Shown: positions 36,049-44,091, numbered from the stretch's first letter. The stretch: DNA of 64,000 bases from Chelatococcus sp. HY11 (GCF_018398335.1 NZ_JAHBRX010000001.1:4394001-4458000), one strand, 5' to 3'. The notes: generated by a model not told the origin, from the sequence alone. Program-made: numbers and translations.

Positions 36049-36549
36049 ATGATCAGGCTCCTCAGGCAATTGGCTGCCGGAGCGATCGCGCCGATGCAGG
36101 AGGCCGCCCGCCGCACGGTCATCGATGTCGTGCTGCTGAGTGCGGTCGGACTGCTTGTGGTGATCGCGCTGATCTTCGGCGCTATCTCGGCGACCCATTG
36201 GCTCAGCCTGCGTTATGGTTTCATCCAGGCGACCGCGATCATGGCGGCCGGTTTTTTTGTGGCGGCCCTCGTCGTGCTCGCTGTCCGGATAGCCATCAAT
36301 CGCCGCTCAACCGCGTCAAGGACGGCCTCTTCACGCGGCGTGAGGATGGAGGCGGCTGCTCAGGTTGGGCTCGCTGGCGCGTCGGCTTCCGGGGCAAGCC
36401 AGGGGCAACCAAAGAGCGGCATGACGGCCGAGGAGCTTGCACTCCTTGGCACCCAGGACATCGTCAAGTCACTGACCCCATTCCAGCTGACACTGGTGGC
36501 CGCCTTGGCTGGTTTTGTCGGCGGACGTCTTCTCGAGAAGAAGAAGTAG
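36049..36549 (+). CDS. Small membrane protein, phage-holin-like (YqjE/DUF1469-type)
   Basis: Protein of 166 residues with two central membrane segments, about 24-50 (VIDVVLLSAVGLLVVIALIFGAI) and 58-82 (FIQATAIMAAGFFVAALVVLAVRIAI), and a third hydrophobic stretch near the C-terminus (FQLTLVAALAGFVGGRLLEKKK). It follows the DUF883 gene with no gap. Such pairs (YqjD/YqjE) recur in proteobacteria. The family call rests on architecture and context more than on sequence identity. Confidence 0.68.
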   Translation: MIRLLRQLAAGAIAPMQEAARRTVIDVVLLSAVGLLVVIALIFGAISATHWLSLRYGFIQATAIMAAGFFVAALVVLAVRIAINRRSTASRTASSRGVRMEAAAQVGLAGASASGASQGQPKSGMTAEELALLGTQDIVKSLTPFQLTLVAALAGFVGGRLLEKKK

Positions 36550-36721
36550 TTCCGGGCTAACCGTTCGGGATCTTGCCTGTGAGATCCCCGGGGACTGAAG
36601 CAGCGGATGCTGGGCAAGGCTTGAGTTCGTTCGGGCCTATTCCAGCGAAGCATGCCAGCGAACCTCCACATTCAGCCATCGGCTACGGGTGCTCCCAGTC
36701 CACGACTCACGATACGAACTT

Positions 36722-36746
36722 CGCCCCCGGACGTAATCCGGGGGCG
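36722..36746. terminator. Bidirectional hairpin between the membrane protein gene and phyR
   Basis: CGCCCCCGGA (36722-36731) pairs with TCCGGGGGCG (36737-36746) around 5 nt. It lies between convergent genes. No strong T-run follows in either direction. Confidence 0.55.
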
Positions 36747-36795
36747 GTGTTCAATTACCGAGGTTCCGAAACGGAAGAGACCCTAGACGCATTGA

Positions 36796-37626
36796 TCAGC
36801 TGGCCGCCGCGGCGTCAGCGCGGTGGGACCGCCGGTCGAAGAAGAGCGCCTGGCTGATGATCGCCTTTACGGCATCCGCGTTGAACGGCTTGGTAACAAG
36901 AAATGTCGGCTCGGGGCGCAGGCCGGTCAGGAGCCGCTCGGGGTAAGCCGTGATAAAGATCACGGGTATCTCGATTTCCGAGAGGATGTCGTTTACGGCG
37001 TCGATGCCCGAGCTGCCATCGGCAAGCTGGATATCGGCAAGCACCAATCCCGGCTTTTGTGTCGCGATGGCGCCGACGGCTTCGCGATGTGTACGCGCGA
37101 TATTTGTCACGCGATGGCCGAGGCTTTCCACAAGGGCCTCCAGATCCATCGCGATGATGGGTTCGTCCTCAATAATAAGGATGTCCGTGGCCAGCTGATC
37201 GGAAATGTCCTTGCTCGCCTGCCCGAGAAGTTCTGCGACTTCATCCTGGCTGCAATCGAGGGTTTCGGCGATACGCTGAACGGAAAAGCCTTCCACTGCC
37301 TGGAGGAGAAAAGCGAGACGGGGGCGCGGAGGAAGCGCCTCCAGTCTGCGCTGGACGTTGGCCTCGGCACCCATGGCGGGTTCTATGTCCATGGGCGAAA
37401 CGGGATTGGCCGCTTCATTGAGTGGCACCGAGTTCCAGACACGCAACAGAATACGGAAGAGAGCGACGCGAAGATCTTGCGCATCGTCGATTTCCGCCGG
37501 ATCCGCCATGATGGCTTCCAGCGTGGCAACGGCATAGGCATCACCACCACTTTGGGTGCCGGATAAGGCACGCGCGAATCGGCGCAGATAGGGCAGATGT
37601 GGTGCAATTGCCTGAGAGAGGGACAT
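36796..37626 (-). CDS. phyR: General stress response regulator PhyR (sigma-like domain + receiver)
   Basis: Anti-anti-sigma factor of 276 residues from ATG 37626. Residues 1-140 mimic an ECF sigma factor (two helical regions, including LPPRPRLAFLLQAVEGFSVQRIAETLDCSQDEV). Residues about 148-265 are a receiver domain with acidic Glu153-Asp154, phosphoacceptor Asp198 in LVLADIQLADGSSG, the Thr in FITAYPERLL and Lys246. When phosphorylated, PhyR binds NepR and frees EcfG. It is divergent from nepR, with back-to-back EcfG promoters in the gap, giving positive feedback. Confidence 0.96.
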   Translation of the reverse strand: MSLSQAIAPHLPYLRRFARALSGTQSGGDAYAVATLEAIMADPAEIDDAQDLRVALFRILLRVWNSVPLNEAANPVSPMDIEPAMGAEANVQRRLEALPPRPRLAFLLQAVEGFSVQRIAETLDCSQDEVAELLGQASKDISDQLATDILIIEDEPIIAMDLEALVESLGHRVTNIARTHREAVGAIATQKPGLVLADIQLADGSSGIDAVNDILSEIEIPVIFITAYPERLLTGLRPEPTFLVTKPFNADAVKAIISQALFFDRRSHRADAAAAS

Positions 37627-37743
37627 GAACGAACCCTTTTTCCTTGCGTTTAGACTTATCATGAGTCACGACACGTAAAATCAGTGTAACGGCAATGCTT
37701 GTGCTGGCGCGAGGGGGAAGTGTGACGCGCGATCCAAATTAAG

Positions 37744-37768
37744 AACGCTGCTTTCATTGATAAGTTCC
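37744..37768 (-). promoter_or_regulatory. EcfG-type promoter of phyR
   Basis: On the minus strand GGAAC-N16-CGTT, exact. The -10 element (37747-37744) is 117 bp upstream of the phyR ATG. Its -35 lies 8 bp from the -35 of the divergent nepR promoter. Confidence 0.88.
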
Positions 37769-37776
37769 GGCACTCT

Positions 37777-37801
37777 GGAACCTTTGCGACGCCGTTGCGT
37801 T
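37777..37801 (+). promoter_or_regulatory. EcfG-type promoter of nepR
   Basis: GGAAC-N16-CGTT, exact. The -10 element ends 67 bp upstream of the nepR ATG. It lies back to back with the phyR promoter. Confidence 0.88.
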
Positions 37802-37868
37802 TAATCCGGCACCAGGGGTTATACCCGGTTTGGTGAGAGGGTGGTTTTGATATGCGGTGGAGGTGCTG

Positions 37869-38108
37869 ATGGACCGGGAGGAACGTCCGCGAGTTGTGCG
37901 GACTGTGCCGGCTGATAGGAGCGCACCGGGGCATTCAGCGAACACGACCACTCCGGCTGAACGTGGTGTCGACGGCGAGAAGCACTCAGTACAAGATCAG
38001 ATTGGGCTTCAATTGCGGTCTATGTATGATGACGTATTGAACGAAGCCACGCCGGAGCGTTTCTTAAAGCTTCTTCAAGATCTGGATGAGAAAACGAAGT
38101 CCGAATGA
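37869..38108 (+). CDS. nepR: Anti-sigma factor NepR
   Basis: Small anti-sigma factor of 79 residues that holds EcfG and is released by phosphorylated PhyR. The conserved core is HSVQDQIGLQLRSMYDDVLNEATPERFLKLLQDLDEK near the C-terminus. The N-terminal half is disordered-looking and charged, as in other NepR proteins. GGAGG (37859-37863) precedes the ATG by 5 nt. An exact EcfG promoter precedes the gene. A second NepR-like gene is encoded 3.1 kb downstream. Confidence 0.93.
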   Translation: MDREERPRVVRTVPADRSAPGHSANTTTPAERGVDGEKHSVQDQIGLQLRSMYDDVLNEATPERFLKLLQDLDEKTKSE

Positions 38109-38382
38109 TATCGTTAGCTGATATCTATGCATATCGACGTGCGTGATATTGTCGACTTGGATTTTCGCATTCATGTCCATAGAAGGAATTATGTCGTCGG
38201 GGTTTAACATGTGCGGCTGACACTGATGGCGGCGCGGGGAGCCTGGATATTCGAAGGACATAGGCTCGCATGCGCCGACGCCGCTTCATCCATAAGTACC
38301 GGGCAGCTTGGCCGGCCGACCGCCAAGCGGGACCCGGGTCCGTGCGCCATGGATGCGGCTTCGCGACTTGTCGAGGCCCACG

Positions 38383-40158
38383 ATGACATTTGGCCGTAGC
38401 CTTCGCAGCAGGATTGTCGTTACCCTCGGCTTTGTTCTCCTACCTGCTGTTGTTCTCGCCTTTGTGTGGATCTTCACGAATGTGAACGCCCTTCGCGATG
38501 CGAAGGTGGCTAACGCGACGCGCGCGGCGTCCGCCATGGCTCTCCAGGTCAACGAGTCGTTGCGGGATATGATCCTCGCAAGCGCCGGCCTCGATGCCAA
38601 CGCAGGGACGACCAAGTCCACGACGGCGTGCAATCGCGAGCTCGGATCGATCGTCGGCGCACAACAGAGTTACGTCGGTGGAGCCGTTGTGGACCACGGG
38701 CGCATAGCCTGCGCGATCGGCGTGCCGGAGGATGCCTTTGCACGCCTCGCTTCGCCTGAACGTCTGGCGACAATCACCGCGGAACTGTCGACTGGAGCTC
38801 CCCTTGTGCTGGAGCGGCTCGACAATACCGACGCTGAAAAGATTCTGACGGATAATGGTCTGGCTATCCCGACCGACGGTTATCTCCTGGCGGCCGTGCC
38901 GAGCAGCCTGAGCAAGGATGGTATGCTGCTCGTGCTCCTGACCAGAGAGCGCATTATCGCCGAGCTCAGCGTACCTTTCATGGACATCGCCCATGGCGCT
39001 GCGCTGTTCGGGGCGGATGGAACGATCCTGGCGGAATGGCGGTCGGACAGCCTGCCCGAACGCTGGCTGCCAGCCATGCCGTTCGACGGCGCGACCGCCG
39101 CGGGGGTCTCGATCTCCGGCCATAGTTTTCGCTATTTCAAACTGCCGCTAGCGCGTACAGGCGTCGCGCTGCTGGTGGGATATCCCGAAAGCGCGTTTTT
39201 CGCGGCTGAGCAGAACATTCTTTGGGTGACGCTGTTGCCGCCGGTTCTCATGATGGGCGCCGCGGGAGTTGGCGCGCTGCTGGCCGTGGATCGCCTTGTG
39301 ATCCAATGGATCGTCTATCTGCAGCGTGTCACACGGGTCTACGGCAGCGGGCGCTATTCGGTTCGTGCCCTGCGCCTGAGCAGGGCGCCACGCGAACTTG
39401 GTGAGCTTGGCTATGCCTTCAACCATATGGCCGACAACATAGCCCATCACGCCACCGAACTGAGTTCGGCGATCGATGACAAGGAGCGATTGCTGCGGGA
39501 GCTACACCATCGGGTGAAGAACAACTTCCAGGTCATCGTCTCGCTTCTGAGTCTGCATAAGCAAAGTCTTCCGGACAAGGAGCGCGATGAGGTCCGCTTC
39601 ATAGAAGATCACGTGAACGCCATGGCCGTGGCTTACCGTGTCGGTTACAGCTATGGCGAGATGGGTGACGCACCGGTCGCGGAGCTTCTTTACGATATTG
39701 TCGATGGGTTGCGGCGCACGGCGGATCTAGCGCCAGACAACGTCGTGGTCGAGGTTCCGCCCGTCACGACCCGGATTGATCTCGATCGGGCGATTGGGAT
39801 CGGTTTGTATCTCGCGGCTATGCTGCCTGCTTATCTGGACACGGTCCGCGCGGACGCGGCTCACTCGTCCTCGCAGATGAAGGTGAGGGTAAGCGCCTTT
39901 GTTGAAGGGGAGACATTGCGGCTTGCCGTTTCCGTCCGGCCAGCGACGACGATTGTTCAACTGTCTCATCTGCGCGGGCGTCTTACACGCGCCTATATCC
40001 GGCAGCTGTCCGCCCAAGAGGTGCCTGCGGATGATTCAACGGAAAGGACTATCCTCATTCCGTTGGATGGGATCGACGCGATGGGGCTTCCTTCGGGGGA
40101 CAGGCCTGCGAAAAGCTTTCGCATCAGCGGCAGGCATACCGGATCACCCGCCGGATGA
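38383..40158 (+). CDS. HisKA_2-type sensor kinase of the stress locus with degenerate ATPase domain (PhyP-like)
   Basis: Membrane sensor of 591 residues. A membrane segment at about 10-32 and another at about 279-303 bracket a periplasmic sensor domain. A HAMP-like linker (about 305-365) leads to the HisKA_2 domain with LLRELHHRVKNNFQVIVSLLSLH; the phosphoacceptor is His376 (HRVKN). The ATPase domain (about 430-560) lacks the N-box pattern (here IDLDRAIGIGLYLAAMLPAYLDTV) and the DxGxG box (here LAVSVRPATTIVQLSHLRGRL). It therefore probably cannot autophosphorylate. In Sphingomonas a similar protein, PhyP, acts as a phosphatase and negative regulator of PhyR. The gene lies between two nepR genes, which supports that role. 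Confidence 0.85.
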   Translation: MTFGRSLRSRIVVTLGFVLLPAVVLAFVWIFTNVNALRDAKVANATRAASAMALQVNESLRDMILASAGLDANAGTTKSTTACNRELGSIVGAQQSYVGGAVVDHGRIACAIGVPEDAFARLASPERLATITAELSTGAPLVLERLDNTDAEKILTDNGLAIPTDGYLLAAVPSSLSKDGMLLVLLTRERIIAELSVPFMDIAHGAALFGADGTILAEWRSDSLPERWLPAMPFDGATAAGVSISGHSFRYFKLPLARTGVALLVGYPESAFFAAEQNILWVTLLPPVLMMGAAGVGALLAVDRLVIQWIVYLQRVTRVYGSGRYSVRALRLSRAPRELGELGYAFNHMADNIAHHATELSSAIDDKERLLRELHHRVKNNFQVIVSLLSLHKQSLPDKERDEVRFIEDHVNAMAVAYRVGYSYGEMGDAPVAELLYDIVDGLRRTADLAPDNVVVEVPPVTTRIDLDRAIGIGLYLAAMLPAYLDTVRADAAHSSSQMKVRVSAFVEGETLRLAVSVRPATTIVQLSHLRGRLTRAYIRQLSAQEVPADDSTERTILIPLDGIDAMGLPSGDRPAKSFRISGRHTGSPAG

Positions 40159-40167
40159 TCTCCAGGT

Positions 40168-40205
40168 GGTCCTCAACAATGGGGATGGTCCTCAACAATG
40201 GGGAT
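40168..40205 (+). repeat. 19-bp perfect tandem duplication after the kinase gene
   Basis: GGTCCTCAACAATGGGGAT occurs at 40168-40186 and again at 40187-40205 with no spacer. The rest of the gap to 40430 shows no gene. Confidence 0.9.
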
Positions 40206-40430
40206 GCTCTTGCGAGGTAGCTTGGCGCGCGGACGCAAGACGGGATCCGGAACGCCCTCCGCTCAGACTGACGTCCCCAAGCGTTGAAGGAGGTTGATCC
40301 AGATCCCGTTTCTGAAGCATCGAGGTGAAAAGTGCGTTACACCTTTCCATTAAATCCAATGCAATCAGATATATAGCGCTACGTCTCGACTTTCATGGAG
40401 CGTTCGCCGCACGAGGCGACTTCCCGACGC

Positions 40431-40607
40431 TTAAAGGGGCGACTGACGCCCGCGCACGATGCTGACAATCGCGGAAATGATGAAGAGCACGATTGCGACG
40501 TAGAAAATGATCTGTGCGATCGAAATAGCCGTTCCGGCAATTCCGCCGAAACCAAGTACCGCGGCAATAAGCGCGATAACTAGAAAAGTTATTGCCCAGC
40601 TGATCAT
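40431..40607 (-). CDS. DUF1328/UPF0391 small membrane protein
   Basis: A 58-residue protein with two membrane segments: [22 protein letters not shown] then [27 protein letters not shown]. This is the standard length and pattern of the DUF1328 (YtjA) family. AAAGGGA lies 6 nt before the ATG (complement of 40605-40607). An exact EcfG promoter on the same strand sits about 118 bp upstream, so it is a predicted member of the stress regulon. Function is unknown. Confidence 0.92.
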   Translation of the reverse strand: MISWAITFLVIALIAAVLGFGGIAGTAISIAQIIFYVAIVLFIISAIVSIVRGRQSPL

Positions 40608-40724
40608 GGTATGTCCCTTTATTGTAGAAAGTTTACGTCCTTCTGCCAGCGCTCGCGCAGTTGCGTTTTGGGGACGGCGGCCCTAGCGTCGATAGTCGCC
40701 GTACCGAACGGGCGTTGTAAAACA

Positions 40725-40749
40725 AACGTCTTCCCACATATGAAGTTCC
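40725..40749 (-). promoter_or_regulatory. EcfG-type promoter of the DUF1328 gene
   Basis: Minus strand GGAAC-N16-CGTT, exact, with the -10 118 bp upstream of the ATG. Confidence 0.85.
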
Positions 40750-41098
40750 CAAATATGGGAAATGGAAGATCCTCTAGTAATCAGGTCGGGTCTTGCGCGT
40801 CTTACATGCGTACAGCAGCGACATCAGTTTAGATCCCGCTCGGCAGTTTGCGATTTATGTTCGCCGTGGGGATAATACCCGTCCGCCTGTTTGCTATCCG
40901 CAGGAGCCTGTCAAGGAGGCAGGGAGATCCTATCAAGGGCGTGATTTGAAATTGTCTCTGCCGCCGGGGCTTGGCGACACAATCGGCGACACAAATCGGC
41001 AAGGCAAAGATGGAAGGAAACCCTAAAATTCCTGTTTCCGTCTAACTACTTGGTGATGCGGGCGGTGTAATTTACCCACCATTGCCTGGATGAGTAGT

Positions 41099-41123
41099 GG
41101 AACCATTGGCAAAGCTTCGCGTT
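41099..41123 (+). promoter_or_regulatory. EcfG-type promoter of nepR2-ecfG
   Basis: GGAAC-N16-CGTT, exact, ending 95 bp before the nepR2 ATG. It implies that EcfG activates its own operon. Confidence 0.87.
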
Positions 41124-41218
41124 CTTGAAAAGCGAAGATTATGTGGCCTGGGTCTCGCGCCCGGGTTTCAGCTCAGCTTCTCTCTCGCGAGGGCTGAATG
41201 TGAGTGGAGTGAAGCAAT

Positions 41219-41515
41219 ATGGGGGCGCGTCGCTCTGCAGATGAAGAGACGCAGGAGTTGCATCCCGGTACCCGTATCAACGGCGGCGTGAAACAAGGGG
41301 GTTCCGCATTTGAGGGCGAACGTGGCGTGCATATGACTCATCCAGCAACGGCGGTGGATGGAATGGGTGCCCAGCTTTCTCCCGCCTTGCGAGGGGTGAG
41401 CGCCCAATTTGCCGAACGGCTCACGGACCTCTATCGAACAACGCTTGAGCAGCCTGTGCCAGATCGCTTTCTTGAGCTGTTGGACAAGCTCGACCGCAGG
41501 GAAGGGCAGGGATGA
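41219..41515 (+). CDS. Second NepR-like anti-sigma factor (upstream of ecfG)
   Basis: Protein of 98 residues. Its C-terminal half, LRGVSAQFAERLTDLYRTTLEQPVPDRFLELLDKLDRREGQG, fits the NepR core (the PERF/PDRF-x-LLxxLD element aligns with the first NepR). The first 55 residues are variable and charged. GGAG precedes the ATG by 9 nt. Its stop overlaps the ecfG start (ATGA), the classical nepR-ecfG arrangement, so it may be the main EcfG antagonist, with the other copy next to phyR in an additional role. Confidence 0.87.
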   Translation: MGARRSADEETQELHPGTRINGGVKQGGSAFEGERGVHMTHPATAVDGMGAQLSPALRGVSAQFAERLTDLYRTTLEQPVPDRFLELLDKLDRREGQG

Positions 41516-42078
41516 TGGAGGCAAGTGCGAACGTTAAGCAGGATCTGCTGAAAGCCATCCCCAATCTGCGTGCTTTCGCCATATCGCTGTGCGGAAATCC
41601 CGAGCGAGCCGATGACCTCGTGCAGGAAACGCTGATCCGCGCCTGGGCCAATCTCTCGTCCTTCACCGAAGGCACGAATATGGTGGCGTGGCTTTATACG
41701 ATCCTGCGCAATGTCTTCTATTCGGAGTATCGCAAGCGCAGCCGGGAGGTCGAGGATGTGGAAGGGCGCATCGCCGCCACGCAGGCCTCTCCGCCACCAC
41801 AAGACGGGCACATGAACCTGCGGGATTTCCGTCAGGCGCTTGATGAGTTGCCTGACGATCAGCGCGAGGCGCTCATCCTTGTGGGTGGCGCTGGCTTATC
41901 CTATGAAGAGGCGGCAGAAATCTGCGGTTGCGCGCTTGGCACCATCAAGAGCCGGGTAAACCGTGCGCGCACTCGGCTCGCGCATACGCTGGCCGTGCAA
42001 TCCGCTCACGAATTTGGCCTTGAGCCCGAATGGCAGGCCATCCTCGACCGTTCGGGGTCCTCGCGCGCCAGCCGTTAA
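41512..42078 (+). CDS. ecfG: General stress sigma factor EcfG (ECF15 group)
   Basis: ECF sigma factor of 188 residues. Region 2 spans about 15-80 (LRAFAISLCGNPERADDLVQETLIRAWANLSSFTEGTNMVAWLYTILRNVFYSEYRKR) and region 4 about 110-165 (LRDFRQALDELPDDQREALILVGGAGLSYEEAAEICGCALGTIKSRVNRARTRL). The short acidic linker between them and the neighbouring nepR, phyR and kinase genes identify EcfG. The ATG overlaps the nepR2 stop codon; a second ATG follows directly. A perfect terminator ends the operon. Confidence 0.95.
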   Translation: MMEASANVKQDLLKAIPNLRAFAISLCGNPERADDLVQETLIRAWANLSSFTEGTNMVAWLYTILRNVFYSEYRKRSREVEDVEGRIAATQASPPPQDGHMNLRDFRQALDELPDDQREALILVGGAGLSYEEAAEICGCALGTIKSRVNRARTRLAHTLAVQSAHEFGLEPEWQAILDRSGSSRASR

Positions 42079-42101
42079 GCCTTTGGAAAACTGATCGAAG
42101 C

Positions 42102-42141
42102 AGGATGCGACGCGTGTTTACGCGTCGCATCCTCTGTTTTT
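42102..42141 (+). terminator. Rho-independent terminator of the nepR2-ecfG operon
   Basis: AGGATGCGACGCG (42102-42114) pairs perfectly with CGCGTCGCATCCT (42121-42133) around 6 nt, followed by five T at 42137-42141. Confidence 0.92.
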
Positions 42142-42218
42142 CGTTATGTGGACTTGCGGATCAAGACCGCCGTGGCGGCCGCACTTCAGGCGTCAGCACT
42201 TGACAACGGGCAAGACGT

Positions 42219-42262
42219 GGCGCATCTCGTGAGAATAAACGTTCATTCTCACGAGATGCGCC
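42219..42262. promoter_or_regulatory. 44-bp inverted repeat in front of the TetR gene (probable TetR operator)
   Basis: 18-bp arms (42219-42236 and 42245-42262) are perfect complements; the centre is AACGTT with one mismatched flanking pair. It ends one base before the TTG start of the TetR gene. A TetR site of this kind is expected, but the arms are much longer than a normal operator, and in RNA they would form a large hairpin. Confidence 0.75.
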
Positions 42263-42263
42263 T

Positions 42264-42920
42264 TTGTCCGAGGTTCAATCAGATCATAGCGATCGGCGCG
42301 AACGCATCCTGGATGCCGCGGAACGCTCCTTCACGCAGGCGGGGTTCCATCGCACCACCGTGCAGGATGTTGCACGCGAAGCGAGTATGAGTCCTGGAAA
42401 CCTCTATCGTTATTTTCCGTCCAAGGACGCTATCGTAACGGGCCTTGTCGAGCGCGACCGTACGATGCTGCGCGAAGATTTCGAAAGCTTTGCCCAGACA
42501 GAACGGCTTGAGGTCGTCTTGCGGGCTTTGGCGCGCAAGCATTTCGAGGAAGCGCCCCGTTCCAAGGCCGTGCTCTGTGTGCAGATCTGGGCGGAGGCCA
42601 CCGTCAACCCGGCAATCGCAGCGGCCAATGCGACGCTCGATAGCGATCTCATGGATGGGATGCAGCGTCTGATCGAAGCCGGTCGGGAGCGGGGCGAAGT
42701 GGCCGAAGGCGTTGACGCCGCGGCGACCGCGCGGCTCATCATGAGCATGAGCAGTGGCCTGTTTATGCGCCGCGCCCTTTTTCCAGATTTCGATGCGGAC
42801 AACGAAATCCAAGCTCTTCTGTGTGTCATCGGCGGTGTCTTGCGAGGCGACATATCGCAAGGCGGGATTTCGCATCTCCCGTCCGAGGACATTCTTCTGG
42901 CCACTGAGACAGATCGATGA
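42264..42920 (+). CDS. TetR-family transcriptional regulator
   Basis: Repressor of 218 residues. The N-terminal helix-turn-helix is RERILDAAERSFTQAGFHRTTVQDVAREASMSPGNLYRYFPSKDAIVTGLVERDR, about 12-65; the rest is the ligand-binding domain. The only in-frame start that keeps this domain is the TTG at 42264, with no ribosome binding site and immediately behind the inverted repeat. It overlaps the adaptor gene by 4 bp, so it probably represses the efflux operon of which it is the first gene. Confidence 0.88.
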   Translation: MSEVQSDHSDRRERILDAAERSFTQAGFHRTTVQDVAREASMSPGNLYRYFPSKDAIVTGLVERDRTMLREDFESFAQTERLEVVLRALARKHFEEAPRSKAVLCVQIWAEATVNPAIAAANATLDSDLMDGMQRLIEAGRERGEVAEGVDAAATARLIMSMSSGLFMRRALFPDFDADNEIQALLCVIGGVLRGDISQGGISHLPSEDILLATETDR

Positions 42921-43996
42921 AAGCAAGTCACATAATCGCCGTGGCCGTTATTCTCGGAGCCGGAGCCTGGATTGGTTCCGGGGTCATCGGTCGTGAGCAT
43001 CCCCAGGGCGAGAAAACGGACGCGGCAGCCGCCAAAGCCGCGCCGCGCTTTCGCGTCTCTGTGGTTGAGACCCGCGAGGAGCAGCATGCGCGTCGCATCG
43101 TGCTGTCCGGACGCACCGAGGCTGATCGCCGCGTGACCGTCGCGGCCCGCACCAATGGCACGGTCATCGACCTCAAGGTGCGCCGCGGTTCCGTCGTCAA
43201 GACGGGCGACGTCATGGCCGTGCTCTCGGATGAGGCGCGCGAGGCGATGGTCGCTCAGGCGAGTGCCAGGCTGGAACAGCGCCGTGCCGAACTGAAAGCC
43301 AGGCTCACGCTCATCGAGCAGGGCAATATGGCCTCGCTGCAGAAGCCCTCGCTGCAGGCGGAGCTGCGCGCGGCCGAGGCGAGCCTCGCCCAGGCCGAGG
43401 CGGAGCGCGACAAGAGCAAGGTGCGCGCGCCGATCGACGGCATCGTGAATGCGGTGCCGATCGAGAACGGGCAGGCGTTGCAGGTGGGCGCGGCGGTTGC
43501 CGATGTGGTCTCCATGGATCCCATGCTGGCGGTCGTCGAGGTTGCGGAACGCCAGCTGGCGGGCATCAAGGTCGGCGACAAGGCCACTGTGCGCCTGATT
43601 TCCGGTGGTGAAGTGGAGGGCAAGGTGCGGTTTGTCTCCGCGACCGCGAGCCCGCAGACCCGCACCTACAGGGTCGATGTGGAACTCGCCAATCCCAAAG
43701 GCGCCATTCCCGACGGAGTGACCTGCGAGGTGATGCTCTCTCTCGCACCCGTGCCCGCGACGAAGGTGCCGCGGTCTGCCCTGACGTTTTCAAATGAAGG
43801 GCGCCTTGGTGTTCGCTCGGTTGCGAAAGATGGCGTGGTCGCCTTTTCGGAGGTCGTCATCATCCAGGACGGTCGCGATCAGGTCTGGCTAAAGGGTGTG
43901 CCGGACGGTGCGGCGGTCATCGTGCAGGGCCAGGACTTCGTGAAGGAAGGCGAGATCGTGGAGACCGTTCAGGCTGGAACGCTCGCCAAGATGTAG
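42917..43996 (+). CDS. RND efflux periplasmic adaptor (HlyD/MFP family)
   Basis: Membrane fusion protein of 359 residues. An N-terminal membrane anchor or signal (IIAVAVILGAGAWIGSGVIG) is followed by the barrel-sandwich hybrid domain (VSGRTEADRRVTVAARTNGTVIDLKVRRGSVVKTGDVMAVL near 65), a helical hairpin (ASARLEQRRAELKARLTLIEQGNMASLQKPSLQAELRAAEASLAQAEAERDKSKVRAPIDGIV) and beta-barrel domains. It bridges the RND pump to an outer membrane channel, which is not encoded in the window. ATG overlaps the TetR stop codon. Confidence 0.93.
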   Translation: MKASHIIAVAVILGAGAWIGSGVIGREHPQGEKTDAAAAKAAPRFRVSVVETREEQHARRIVLSGRTEADRRVTVAARTNGTVIDLKVRRGSVVKTGDVMAVLSDEAREAMVAQASARLEQRRAELKARLTLIEQGNMASLQKPSLQAELRAAEASLAQAEAERDKSKVRAPIDGIVNAVPIENGQALQVGAAVADVVSMDPMLAVVEVAERQLAGIKVGDKATVRLISGGEVEGKVRFVSATASPQTRTYRVDVELANPKGAIPDGVTCEVMLSLAPVPATKVPRSALTFSNEGRLGVRSVAKDGVVAFSEVVIIQDGRDQVWLKGVPDGAAVIVQGQDFVKEGEIVETVQAGTLAKM

Positions 43997-44091
43997 CGAT
44001 GGCCGCGCCCGTGGCAGCGGGCGGATATGAGGTATGGGTCCGGGGCCTTTCCGCCCGGACCGCGCTGTTCTGATCAAGAAGGTGGAGACGG

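Larger units (their letters stand above)
40608..41218. other. Gene-free region between DUF1328 and nepR2
   Basis: 611 bp with divergent EcfG promoters near 40737 and 41111. Open frames within it are short and have no ribosome binding site or family features. Nothing else recognisable. Confidence 0.6.
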
